The notes beneath the pieces were generated by a model. That model had not been told where the DNA came from, ran no database searches, and was given only the letters and a program-made list of their open reading frames with translations. Below are positions 11,061 to 19,167 of a stretch of 64,000 nt of DNA, piece by piece. Location: the NCBI RefSeq assembly GCF_001858025.1, contig NZ_LZQD01000006.1:8232-72231 (forward strand). Reading direction: 5' to 3'. A program made the position numbers and the translations under genes. Each line of letters opens with the position of its first letter. The stretch's first letter is position 1. The DNA comes from Trichormus sp. NMC-1 (GTDB lineage Bacteria > Cyanobacteriota > Cyanobacteriia > Cyanobacteriales > Nostocaceae).

Positions 11061-11387
11061 ATGGTACTACAAGCAGGATGGCAGCAAATCGGCCAGCAAG
11101 TTTCTCAAATCATTGCCAAAGCATGGCTAGACGCTGAGTTTAAGGAAAAACTAATTAATCACCCCAGAAAAATGCTGCAACGCGAAGGGATCGAAATCCC
11201 TGAAGGTGTGGAGGTGATTATTGATCAATCCACATATAACTGGAGTGTTGGTTCGGAAGCAGGTTATGTAGTTTGGCGTATCCCCGTACCACCAAAACCG
11301 GCCAATATTTCAGAGGAGGAACTATCAGTTTGGACGAAAGAGAACTTTTCCAAAGAACTTGAGGGAATGATACCCGCTTGCTGCTAA
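11061..11387 (+). CDS. NHLP-type TOMM/RiPP precursor peptide
   Basis: A 108-residue ribosomal peptide precursor. Residues from about 10 to 90 match the nitrile hydratase alpha-like leader family (NHLP): helical QIIAKAWLDAEFKEKL, then GIEIPEGVEVIID, then the Pro-rich VVWRIPVPPKPA and the acidic ISEEELS. The extreme C-terminus is EGMIPACC, so the only modifiable residues in the presumed core are two adjacent cysteines. The ATG at 11061 has a good AAGGA site and begins right at the leader; the upstream ATG at 11010 falls inside the predicted promoter. YcaO and SagB enzymes follow on the same strand. Which protease removes the leader is not evident, since no classic GG cleavage site is present. 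Confidence 0.85.
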   Translation: MVLQAGWQQIGQQVSQIIAKAWLDAEFKEKLINHPRKMLQREGIEIPEGVEVIIDQSTYNWSVGSEAGYVVWRIPVPPKPANISEEELSVWTKENFSKELEGMIPACC

Positions 11388-11500
11388 ACATCGCCCGTGA
11401 TGTAGAGCGCAAAACCGATGAATGTTAAGTGAATCGACCAGCTTTTACTAGCGGTAATCTCTTTGCAATTCCTCCTGATAGAATACCCGGTTGCTGCTAA
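11370..11500 (+). repeat. duplicated core-coding motif (two 18-bp copies)
   Basis: ATACCCGCTTGCTGCTAA (11370-11387, end of the precursor gene) recurs with one mismatch at 11483-11500. Both copies encode Ile-Pro-(Ala/Gly)-Cys-Cys-stop. The copies are 113 bp apart. Confidence 0.85.
11429..11500 (+). other. 23-codon core-like mini-ORF after the precursor
   Basis: A GTG-initiated frame of 23 codons ends RIPGCC-stop, almost the same C-terminus as the annotated precursor (MIPACC-stop). An in-frame TAA lies immediately upstream (11426-11428) and I see no ribosome-binding site or leader. It may be the 3' remnant of a second precursor gene, or less likely an expressed leaderless peptide. Confidence 0.45.
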
Positions 11501-11621
11501 TAGTTAGCGAAAGTTAAAAAACCCGTTTTTTACAGCCAATACCTTTACCAAAAGGCTAAAGTCCCACTTAGATTGTATTGAGTTTCTTGGCAATATCTAC
11601 GCAATTGAATTGCCCCCATAG

Positions 11622-11652
11622 TTGGGAGGGGAGTATGATTCTTCTCTCCCAA
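11622..11652 (+). other. strong hairpin between precursor and YcaO genes
   Basis: TTGGGAGGGGAG pairs with CTTCTCTCCCAA over 12 bp (two G-U pairs in RNA) with a 7-nt loop. No clear U-tract follows, so it may be a processing or attenuation structure that sets the precursor:enzyme ratio rather than a classical terminator. The rest of the 354-bp spacer contains the mini-ORF and a TATAAT-like box near 11.73 kb. Confidence 0.4.
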
Positions 11653-11741
11653 GTTTGAGGGTATGGCCGCAAACAGCACTTATAATATAACAACCATGAC
11701 CTCCACAGAGCAGGGTTAAATAAAAACTATAATTTAGGGTC

Positions 11742-13970
11742 ATGATTCTTCAACCAAGATTTAAGCATTGCTTTCATATAGAAGTAGTAGAACCAGAAGG
11801 TGTCTTTTTACTCTGGGAGCAAGATCCTATATTTTTGACCGGACAAATCTATCAAAAATTAGCTCCTTTGCTGGATGGTTCTCACACAGTAGAAGAGTTA
11901 GTTAATTTACTGGCAGATAGAGTATCTGCGCCGGAAGTTTACTATGGTTTGATGCGATTAGAACAGCAGGGTTATATTGTTGAAAACCATAGCAATTTAT
12001 CTCCTGAAGCAAGCGCTTTTTGGGATAGCTTACCCATAAATAATCAGCAAGTATCTTATTTGCAATCAACAGATGAAGTAGGGATAACAACCTTTGGTAA
12101 TATTCCCACTCACTTATTTGTATCAAGTTTAGAATCATTGAATCTTCAGGTAAATCAGCAGGGAAAATATCAGGTTGTTTTAACAGATGATTACCTGCGG
12201 GATGAACTGGCTATTTTTAATCAAAAAGCACTCCAATTACAGCAACCTTGGATGTTAATTAAACCAGTGGGAACTGTGCTGTGGATTGGTCCGATTTTCC
12301 ATCCTGGAAGAACAGGTTGTTGGGAATGTTTAGCACAGCGATTAAGAGGCAATCGTCCTGTAGATGCGTTTATCCACCAAAGAAAAGGAAAAGCCGCTTC
12401 TTTCCCGACTTCTAAAGCTGCGTTACCTTCTACTCTGCAAACTGCATTTGGTTTAGCGGCAACAGAAGTGGGGAAATGGGTTGCACAGGCAGAAAATCAA
12501 CCCTTAGAAAGTCGGGTCATAACCCTAAATCTGCGATCGCTAGAAATGGTTTCCCATCAGTTAGTTCAGCGTCCCCAATGTCGCAGTTGTGGCCAAGTTG
12601 AATTATACGCTCCTACTCGCTCTTCCATCCCCATCAATTTACAAAGTCGTCCCAAAGCCTTTGTCGAAGATGGTGGCTATCGCAGCCTCACCCCAGAAGA
12701 AACCTTAGCAAAATACGAACATCACATTAGTCCGATTACCGGAGTCGTGCGAAATCTCAATCGCCTTTCTCACCCCACCCACCGCTGGAATCACACCTAT
12801 GTAGCTGGACACAACTTTGGTCTCATGTTCGACGACCTTTATTTTCTGCGCCAAACAGTCAGAGGTCGCAGCGGTGGTAAAGGTAAAACCGTAAACCAAG
12901 CCAAAGCCAGCGGTTTGTGCGAAGCCATAGAACGCTATTCTGGAACATTTCAGGGCGACGAAATCCGCATTCGCGCCACTTATCAAGACTTAGGTAAAAC
13001 AGCTATTCATCCCCATACCTGCCTAAATTTTAGTTCCAAACAATATCAAAATCGACATCTTTGGAATGTCAATTGTCCCCCCCATCAAAAAATACCAGAA
13101 CCCTTCGATACCTCTCGAATAATTGATTGGACTCCCATTTGGTCTTTAACGGATCAAACCTTCAAATATTTACCTACAGCTTATTGCTATTACGGTTATC
13201 CTCGCTCTCAAAGTCCCGATTGCTGGGCAGACTCCAACGGAGCCGCCGCCGGCAATAATATGGAAGAAGCTATTCTGCAAGGTTTTATGGAATTGGTAGA
13301 GCGGGATAGCGTTTGTTTGTGGTGGTATAATCGCTTGCAGCGACCTGGTGTAAATTTAGCAAGTTTTGATGACCCATACATTCGGGGATTACAAGAATAT
13401 TACCGCACAATTGAACGCCTGATTTGGGTTCTTGATGTTACCAGCGATTTTGGCATTCCCACTTTTGTCGCTATTTCTAGTACTTTCGATCAAAAAGTTA
13501 GTCAACGATTGTTAGGTTTTGGAGCGCATTTCGATGCCAAAATAGCAATTACCAGAGCTTTAACTGAAGTTAATCAATCACTCCCCTCGGTTTTAGCAGC
13601 ACGGGAGACAAACTCTGACTCAAACAATCATAAATCGGAGCAAACCACTATTGAAGATAGTGCCTATCTTTTTCCCCATCCTCACCTACCTGAAAAGATT
13701 TCCTCTGACTATCATCAGTTTGTCCATGAAGATTTACTCGATGATGTTTTAGCTTGCCAAAAAATTGTAGAAAATAAGGGAATGTCTATGTTTGTATTGG
13801 ATCAAACTCGTCCCGATATCAATTTAAATGTAGTCAAAGTGATTGTTCCTGGGATGCGCCATTATTGGCGGAGATTAGCACCGGGAAGACTTTACAATCT
13901 CCCCATACAGTTAGGATGGCTCTCAGAACCGCTACCAGAAGAAAAACTAAATCCTCAATCAATTTTTTAG
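11742..13970 (+). CDS. fused TOMM cyclodehydratase (RRE/E1-like + YcaO)
   Basis: Predicted to turn Cys/Ser/Thr of the precursor into azolines using ATP. Residues 1-85 look like a winged-helix peptide-binding (RRE) segment. Residues 90-300 are the E1-like partner domain with a zinc-type cysteine pair set, CWEC near 191 and CRSC near 278. Residues 305-742 are the YcaO domain: SGGKGKT near 377, EAIERYSG near 393, ELVERDS near 517. The fused C-D layout is that of TIGR03882/TIGR03604-type enzymes. The C-terminus ends PLPEEKLNPQSIF and lacks the PxPxP tail usual in azoline-forming YcaO proteins. It sits between precursor and dehydrogenase on one strand, which supports a role in maturing that peptide. 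Confidence 0.9.
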   Translation: MILQPRFKHCFHIEVVEPEGVFLLWEQDPIFLTGQIYQKLAPLLDGSHTVEELVNLLADRVSAPEVYYGLMRLEQQGYIVENHSNLSPEASAFWDSLPINNQQVSYLQSTDEVGITTFGNIPTHLFVSSLESLNLQVNQQGKYQVVLTDDYLRDELAIFNQKALQLQQPWMLIKPVGTVLWIGPIFHPGRTGCWECLAQRLRGNRPVDAFIHQRKGKAASFPTSKAALPSTLQTAFGLAATEVGKWVAQAENQPLESRVITLNLRSLEMVSHQLVQRPQCRSCGQVELYAPTRSSIPINLQSRPKAFVEDGGYRSLTPEETLAKYEHHISPITGVVRNLNRLSHPTHRWNHTYVAGHNFGLMFDDLYFLRQTVRGRSGGKGKTVNQAKASGLCEAIERYSGTFQGDEIRIRATYQDLGKTAIHPHTCLNFSSKQYQNRHLWNVNCPPHQKIPEPFDTSRIIDWTPIWSLTDQTFKYLPTAYCYYGYPRSQSPDCWADSNGAAAGNNMEEAILQGFMELVERDSVCLWWYNRLQRPGVNLASFDDPYIRGLQEYYRTIERLIWVLDVTSDFGIPTFVAISSTFDQKVSQRLLGFGAHFDAKIAITRALTEVNQSLPSVLAARETNSDSNNHKSEQTTIEDSAYLFPHPHLPEKISSDYHQFVHEDLLDDVLACQKIVENKGMSMFVLDQTRPDINLNVVKVIVPGMRHYWRRLAPGRLYNLPIQLGWLSEPLPEEKLNPQSIF

Positions 13971-14350
13971 TTATGATAAAAACCTTTGGAAGCTTTATTT
14001 TTAAACGCAGAGGTTCGCTGAGGTAAACGCAAAGTGACGCAGAGTTTTTATTGAAGTTTTCGCTTTGAATTTTGTTATCCTCATAAAGTCGAGATATTAA
14101 CCGTTTTTAGGATAATTTGTTAATTATAAGTAGCCATCATGAACTGCGTACACCAGAACACATGAAAAAGAACTTCTTATTCCCCTCCTCGCTTGCGGGG
14201 AGGGGTTAGGGGTGGGGTTTTATTCTCAAGTCAGGTGGGCAGAATAAAACCAAACTATCTAAAGAAAAGTAAATAAGGCTAAAAACCTTTTTCTCCCTGC
14301 CCCCTGCCCCCTGCCTTATCCCAACGACAATTTTTAACGCCAACCTACTT
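13971..14350. other. spacer with GC-rich hairpin repeat
   Basis: No gene is seen. The spacer contains a CCCCTCC...GGAGGGG hairpin (about 14182-14205) followed by GGGGTGGGGTTTT, a dispersed cyanobacterial repeat; a related one lies near 16.0 kb. A purine tract resembling AACGCAGAGG repeats is at about 14.0 kb. The hairpin may end the YcaO transcript, which would leave the dehydrogenase with its own promoter. Confidence 0.45.
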
Positions 14351-15787
14351 ATGTCTGAAACTTCCATCCTTTCTTTTTTACCTAACATATCTCTAGAGCA
14401 GCAAAATCAGGAATGGGTGCTTCACTGTCAAACTGCAACCTACTCTAAAAATACGCTTTCTTTAACCAAGTGTTCTCTGGGAATATTGAAAGCTTGGCAA
14501 GCACTTTGCGGTGAGGGAGGAACGCGAGAACAACTGAGTTCTCTGGTTCAGGAAACTGATGGATTCTCTAAGCTGCCTGAATTTTATTATTATCTTGAAC
14601 AATTTGAACGCCTTGGACTGATATGTCAAACTTTCTGTGCAGACGGAACACCGCTAGTCAAGGTGGTTCCTCTTGTACCTGCACCTATATTTAAAATTCA
14701 AGTTAAAATTCAAGAAGTTTCTCCCCAATATTCTTATGTTTTATCACGGTTTGCTTATTTGCATCGCCATAACAATCAAATAGTATTGGAATCCCCCCTA
14801 TCTAAGGTGCAGTTGGTAATAGCAGATTGGCGAGGAGGTGCTATTTTAGCTGAACTTAATCAACCATGCTCTTACTCTCAACTTTGCGAAAAAATATCTG
14901 GCATTTCTGCAAATGTCGTCCAACAATTTCTCAATTTGCTGGACACAGCCAAGATGCTTTCGGAAGTGGAAACAGGGGGAGAAATTGCCGAAGATCAACA
15001 GGATGCACTTGTGCAATGGGAATTTCACGATTTACTTTTTCACAGTAAAGTCAGAACCGGAAGACATCGCCAACCAGTGGAAAGAACCTATCGCTTTTTG
15101 GGCAAAATTCCCCCACTTCCTGCTATTAAAAGTCAGGTAACGGACAGTGTTATTTCCCTATATCGACCGGATATAGAAGCACTCAAAAAAGATGATTTAT
15201 CTTTTACTTTGGTTTTAGAAGAGAGAAAATCAATTCGAGATTATGGCGACCAAGTAATTAGCGATCGCCAATTAGGAGAATTTCTTTACCGTTCACTCAG
15301 AGTTAGAAACATCCTCAAAATAGACACACAAGAACTGAGTAATCGACCATATCCCAGTGCCGGAGCTTGCTATGAATTAGAAGTTTATACTATAATTAAT
15401 AGTTGCGATCATATTCCCTCTGGTTTGTACCATTACAATCCTCAAGAACATCAACTTTCTTTAGTGTCTCCTAGAACTTCTCAAGTAGAAGCTTTACTGG
15501 TGGAAGCAGCGCAAAATAATCATCATGAACAAACTCCTCAAGTTCTAATTATTTTAGCGGCTCGATTTTCTAGAATCGCCTGGTATTACGAATCCATTGC
15601 CTATGCTAATATTCTGAAAAATGTAGGCACTGTATTTCAAACCATGTATTTAGTGGCAACTAGTCTCGATTTAGCCCCTTGCGCTATTGGTTGCGGCAAT
15701 GCAGATTTATTTGCCACTGCCGTAGGCACAGACTACTATGCTGAGTCATCTGTTGGCGAATTCGCTCTATGTACCAAGCCGTCTTAG
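14351..15787 (+). CDS. SagB-type azoline dehydrogenase
   Basis: A 478-residue FMN-dependent nitroreductase-fold enzyme predicted to oxidise azolines to thiazoles/oxazoles. The C-terminal half has SagB/ThcOx family marks: ERKSIRDYGD near 291, YPSAGACYELEVY near 334, SGLYHYNPQEHQL, NVGTVFQTMYLVA near 425 and LAPCAIGCGN. The N-terminal 210 residues contain two winged-helix-like segments, each with a helical LYQLxxxLQ-style end, and could bind the leader peptide. It is the third gene of the TOMM cluster. No transporter, protease or immunity gene is next to it. Confidence 0.88.
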   Translation: MSETSILSFLPNISLEQQNQEWVLHCQTATYSKNTLSLTKCSLGILKAWQALCGEGGTREQLSSLVQETDGFSKLPEFYYYLEQFERLGLICQTFCADGTPLVKVVPLVPAPIFKIQVKIQEVSPQYSYVLSRFAYLHRHNNQIVLESPLSKVQLVIADWRGGAILAELNQPCSYSQLCEKISGISANVVQQFLNLLDTAKMLSEVETGGEIAEDQQDALVQWEFHDLLFHSKVRTGRHRQPVERTYRFLGKIPPLPAIKSQVTDSVISLYRPDIEALKKDDLSFTLVLEERKSIRDYGDQVISDRQLGEFLYRSLRVRNILKIDTQELSNRPYPSAGACYELEVYTIINSCDHIPSGLYHYNPQEHQLSLVSPRTSQVEALLVEAAQNNHHEQTPQVLIILAARFSRIAWYYESIAYANILKNVGTVFQTMYLVATSLDLAPCAIGCGNADLFATAVGTDYYAESSVGEFALCTKPS

Positions 15788-16137
15788 AGAATGTTTGAAA
15801 AGTGAAATTGTAGGGTGGGTAAAGCCCTTGCGGGCATGGCTTCGCAAGAGCGACAGCGTAACCCACCATTAAGCATCAATATTCATGGTGGGTTACGGCG
15901 CACAATAATAATTATCTTATAGAACCCATGATTGTTTGTTGCGCCTAAGAGGTTGTTTGAAAAGTATTAGATGAAACCAATAATTTCCAAGAACCTAACC
16001 CCCCTGCCCCCCTTCCCTACCAGGGAATGGGGGTTTCAAAGCCTCTCCCCGCGTCGGGGAGAGGTTTGGAGAGGGTTTTATTTATACATTAAAAACTTTT
16101 AAAACATCCTCTAACCCACCCTACAAAATAAAATCTC
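15788..16137. other. repeat-rich region upstream of RAYT transposase
   Basis: No gene is seen. It contains TTGTAGGGTGGGT (15808-15820) and its inverted counterpart ACCCACCCTACAA (16114-16126), internal copies of the AACCCACC motif (about 15.87-15.90 kb) and a CTCCCCGCG...CGGGGAGAG hairpin near 16.05 kb. These REP-like hairpins are plausible partners of the adjacent transposase. Confidence 0.6.
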
Positions 16138-16905
16138 ATGTCTCGTCCAAAACGCAATTGTAAACCAGGTTTCTGTTATCACATCACTACCCGTTGCAAT
16201 AACCGCGAATTTCGACTTACACGGTTAGAATGTCGTGAAGTTTTTCTTTATGCGATTAAAAAAGCACAACAAAAGTATGGTTTTAAACTCTATGCACTGT
16301 GCATTATGAGTAATCATGTTCATTATCTCCTAGAACCAAAACAGCCAGAAGAATTACCAAAAGTTATGCACTGGTTAAACTGGTACACTGCTATGTGTTT
16401 TAATCGAATGCTGAACCGCACAGGGCATTTTTGGGAAAAGCGATATCACAGTACAGGTTTTGAGAATACAGATTATCGTCGGGCGTTAAATACTTTGCGA
16501 TATATCCACGCTAACCCGAAAGCAGCAGGAATACAGCAAGGATTTTTTTATGACTTTAGTAATTACGGTACTCATGACCGCTTGAGTAATGATGGTATCA
16601 CTCAATGGCATCCGGCATTTTTGCAACTGGGGAGAACTTTGGAAGAATGTGCAGCTAAATATCGCGGGTTTTGCAAGAGGTATAAACCAAAGGCCAAACC
16701 AGAAAAAAGAAACTATTGGGGAAGTCGGTTTTTACCGTCAATGAAGAAAAGCGGTAAGGGGAAGAAGTCACCCGGACAGATGAGTTTACCGTGGGATAAG
16801 CAAAGGGTAACGGAAAGTACAGAGGTGCAGGAGGTAGCAGAAAAATTTATCCACGCAAATAGCTTTTTCTCTGCCGTGCCAGGTAACGAAAATCGCAAAT
16901 GTTGA
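16138..16905 (+). CDS. REP-associated tyrosine transposase (RAYT, Y1/HUH family)
   Basis: A 255-residue IS200-like single-strand transposase domain. The HUH motif is NHVHYLLEP near residue 60, followed by HFWEKRYHSTGFEN. The helix with the catalytic Tyr region is YRRALNTLRYIHANPKAAG. The C-terminal third is Lys-rich. RAYTs process REP-type hairpins, and the region just upstream carries inverted GTAGGGTGGGT elements that could be its substrates. It is intact by frame. Start at 16138, where MSRPKRN matches the family. Confidence 0.88.
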   Translation: MSRPKRNCKPGFCYHITTRCNNREFRLTRLECREVFLYAIKKAQQKYGFKLYALCIMSNHVHYLLEPKQPEELPKVMHWLNWYTAMCFNRMLNRTGHFWEKRYHSTGFENTDYRRALNTLRYIHANPKAAGIQQGFFYDFSNYGTHDRLSNDGITQWHPAFLQLGRTLEECAAKYRGFCKRYKPKAKPEKRNYWGSRFLPSMKKSGKGKKSPGQMSLPWDKQRVTESTEVQEVAEKFIHANSFFSAVPGNENRKC

Positions 16906-16957
16906 TTCTAGCGTGGGAAAGAGGGCTGTAATAAATATTTACAAATTTTGGAAAGCC

Positions 16958-17755
16958 TTAGATGTTACAGTTTACAAGTCTCGATGCGAGAGAAGAGAGA
17001 AGAGACCTACTCTTTAAATTTATTAAACTAAGGTAAATAATATCAAAAGGTAAGTGTCCGACTACTTTAAGGTAAATAATATCAAAAGGTAAGTGTCCGT
17101 GGGGAGACGCATCATAGGTAACTTCATCTTTCCATCCTACTTTTTCCACAAATTTTCCCCAGGCATCTGAATAATACTTGCCATCAGCCTTACCACCCAC
17201 GCTCAAGTATATCTCCTTTTGGACGCTGAAGCCAAATTTTCCTTTACTGTATTTTACCCACAATTGGTCAATTGTGCGGAGGTCTTTACATGGGAAATTT
17301 AATAATTCATCGCTTGTAAGCCAGTCCCCAGACTTTTTACTTACAGCTTTAATCATAACTTCGTAGGTTTCTTTATCTGCTTCCTGCCATTTTTGTGCTG
17401 CTAGTAGGTCACGCAGTGTGGTGTAGTCTATACCTTTTTCTGAGGATAGGTTATCAGTTTGAGGTGGAGTTGGTGGTGTTTCTGGGGGATTATTTGCAGG
17501 TGAAATTAACCTATCATGAATAGGTTTTACATCCTCATCTCTTAAATTTAATAGTTGCTGTAAGTCTTTTAAGACTTTATGTTTTTGTTGTTCAGGAATT
17601 TTTCCATCACTAATAATTTTTGTGTAATTTCCTTCATATAGTCTGAGGCTTTCCTGATATTTTTGATGTGGCTCTAAGACTTGTTTTTCAATTTGTCCAG
17701 CGTCATCATCTGATAGTTTATATATTTCTTGTACTACTTTTAAATACTCCTTCAA
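16958..17755 (-). CDS. GUN4-domain protein, frameshifted 3' part of a caspase-GUN4 gene
   Basis: The GUN4 (porphyrin-binding-like) domain covers about residues 109-205: DYTTLRDLLAAQKWQEAD, TSDELLNFPCKDLRTIDQ, FGFSVQKEIYLSVGG and WGKFVEKVGW. The C-terminus LLSSLASRLVNCNI is typical of cyanobacterial GUN4 effector proteins. The annotated start at 17755 is a TTG with no ribosome-binding site. The same frame stays open upstream to 17890 through EGDLKLKL repeats that continue the caspase gene. I therefore read it as the distal part of one gene split by a frameshift. Near the end a 13-residue segment (GHLPFDIIYLKVV) is partly duplicated by a 39-bp tandem duplication. Confidence 0.75.
   Translation of the reverse strand: MKEYLKVVQEIYKLSDDDAGQIEKQVLEPHQKYQESLRLYEGNYTKIISDGKIPEQQKHKVLKDLQQLLNLRDEDVKPIHDRLISPANNPPETPPTPPQTDNLSSEKGIDYTTLRDLLAAQKWQEADKETYEVMIKAVSKKSGDWLTSDELLNFPCKDLRTIDQLWVKYSKGKFGFSVQKEIYLSVGGKADGKYYSDAWGKFVEKVGWKDEVTYDASPHGHLPFDIIYLKVVGHLPFDIIYLSLINLKSRSLLSSLASRLVNCNI
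17030..17099. repeat. 39-bp tandem duplication in the GUN4 gene
   Basis: A 31-bp sequence starting AAGGTAAATAATATC occurs at 17030-17060 and again at 17069-17099. It duplicates the GHLPFDIIYL segment in frame. Confidence 0.85.
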
Positions 17756-17808
17756 TGAACCAGTAATTTCACCGTTAATAACTGATTCTTCTACTTTCTT
17801 GCGATACT

Positions 17809-17917
17809 CTAATTTTAATTTTAAATCACCTTCAAGTTTTAATTTTAAATCACCTTCAAGTTTTAATTTTAAATTTAAATCACCTTCACTTCAAGTTTTA
17901 ATTTTAAATCACCTTCA
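17809..17917 (-). repeat. 24-bp tandem repeat encoding EGDLKLKL
   Basis: About four copies of a 24-bp unit, read on the minus strand as Glu-Gly-Asp-Leu-Lys-Leu-Lys-Leu, link the caspase and GUN4 frames. One copy is aberrant: GAAGT is inserted before GAAGGTGAT (near 17885-17892) and an extra 6 bp follows. The net 5-bp insertion shifts the frame and gives a TAA at 17875-17877. Confidence 0.8.
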
Positions 17918-18657
17918 GGTGCTTTTGCTATTTTAATTTTGTAGCCTTCTTGAGAAGTCTCAATTTGTGGTTTCATCGCGGGTGCTGCTTCATGTACCTT
18001 TTTAAAGGCAAACTCATGAAGTTCTTGAACAGAAATATAACCATCATTATCAGTGTCAGCCGCACCAGTTTCAATACCTTCAACAATATAACTGGTATAA
18101 ATTCCACCTGATGATTCTTCTTGAGAATACTCAGTAGCACTAGAAGAAGCCAAAATTGCCCTTCCTTCACCTCCCAACTGAGTTTTAATATCTACAGTAA
18201 TATCAGCACTTCTGACCGCTCTTTTCATTGCAAAAGCACCGCTAAAGCAAGAGTCAAGAATTACAACCATTCGCCGAGAACGGCTTTCGTTCATTCTATC
18301 CTTTATCCAAGTAGCCTCAGTAGCAGTAGCCTTAACCAAGTTTTTGTGGATATCTCGCTCTGTCTTGCTATTTGTTATGTAGAATTTATTACTATTAAAA
18401 TCAAGGATACCGTGACCAGCAAAGTACAATAGTACCAAGTCATCTTTATCTCGGTTGGAAAAAAGCTGTTCAATCGCTTTTTCCATCTCTATTTTTTCGG
18501 GGTTTTTCAGGACTGTGACATCATCTTTAGCAAAGCCACCCATATCTAGATGCAGTAAAACTCGCTGCATTTTTTCTAAATCTTGCACAACCCCATTTAG
18601 CTGACTTAATCCATGTTGATATTCACTCACCCCTATCAGCAGTGCAAACTTCCTCAT
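17875..18657 (-). CDS. caspase-family (C14) peptidase, 5' part of a split caspase-GUN4 gene
   Basis: A p20-type caspase/orthocaspase domain. The N-terminal strand is ALLIGVSEY. The catalytic His82 is in YFAGHG and Cys137 in VILDSCFSG, so the active site looks intact. Residues 201-212 (DTDNDGYISVQE) form a canonical EF-hand calcium loop. The frame ends just after the first EGDLKLKL unit because of a 5-bp insertion in the repeat; the GUN4 effector domain continues in another frame. The EACC1-like gene upstream ends 3 bp before the caspase start, which suggests one operon. Such sets resemble predicted cyanobacterial conflict or programmed-death systems. Confidence 0.85.
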   Translation of the reverse strand: MRKFALLIGVSEYQHGLSQLNGVVQDLEKMQRVLLHLDMGGFAKDDVTVLKNPEKIEMEKAIEQLFSNRDKDDLVLLYFAGHGILDFNSNKFYITNSKTERDIHKNLVKATATEATWIKDRMNESRSRRMVVILDSCFSGAFAMKRAVRSADITVDIKTQLGGEGRAILASSSATEYSQEESSGGIYTSYIVEGIETGAADTDNDGYISVQELHEFAFKKVHEAAPAMKPQIETSQEGYKIKIAKAPEGDLKLKLEVKVI

Positions 18658-18660
18658 TAT

Positions 18661-19044
18661 CTAGTCCTGTTTGTTGTTAATAAAATCCTGTGCTTTCTGA
18701 TAAAAAAATTCAAATTCTTCTTTGTTGTTGATTTCTAGACTGATTTCTCTACCATCTGAGGCTTTAACATTAAATTTAATTGGTTGCTTAACCAAGCGTT
18801 TTAAAACCCCAAACAATTTTAAAGCATTGGCTGGTTTTACCTCAGCCATTAACCATCCTGGTATCAAACCTGCACCTCGGCCGTCCTTTGGGGGGTTGGG
18901 GTCAATAACTCCCCTTACGTTTTCTACTTCGTCTAGCGACTGGAGTGTATTCCGTAGCTTCTGCACTTCCTGATTCTTGTCTTCGTCGTCTAAGTCTGTA
19001 TCAGTGAAGGCAATGGTAATTTGAAAATTGGATGTGTCCAACAT
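18661..19044 (-). CDS. EACC1-like effector-associated protein
   Basis: A 127-residue protein with the pattern of Effector-Associated Constant Component 1: an N-terminal ITIAFTDTDLDDEDK strand, LRNTLQSLDEVENVRGV, a Pro/Gly loop (IDPNPPKDG), a helix ALKLFGVLKRLV, and a final strand pair KASDGREISLEI. In known families EACC1 genes sit beside caspase or trypsin-like effectors, as this one does: the caspase ATG follows 3 bp after its stop. The assignment is by motif memory and is not verified by a profile search. Confidence 0.6.
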   Translation of the reverse strand: MLDTSNFQITIAFTDTDLDDEDKNQEVQKLRNTLQSLDEVENVRGVIDPNPPKDGRGAGLIPGWLMAEVKPANALKLFGVLKRLVKQPIKFNVKASDGREISLEINNKEEFEFFYQKAQDFINNKQD

Positions 19045-19167
19045 AGTAACAGGCTGTTATTACAAATTTATTCATAAGTATACCAATATCAGCCCGATAA
19101 ATTACGTTAATCAGGTAATTTTTGCCACTTTTTAGCGCTAAAGTCCAATTTTAGCGATCGCTAAACC

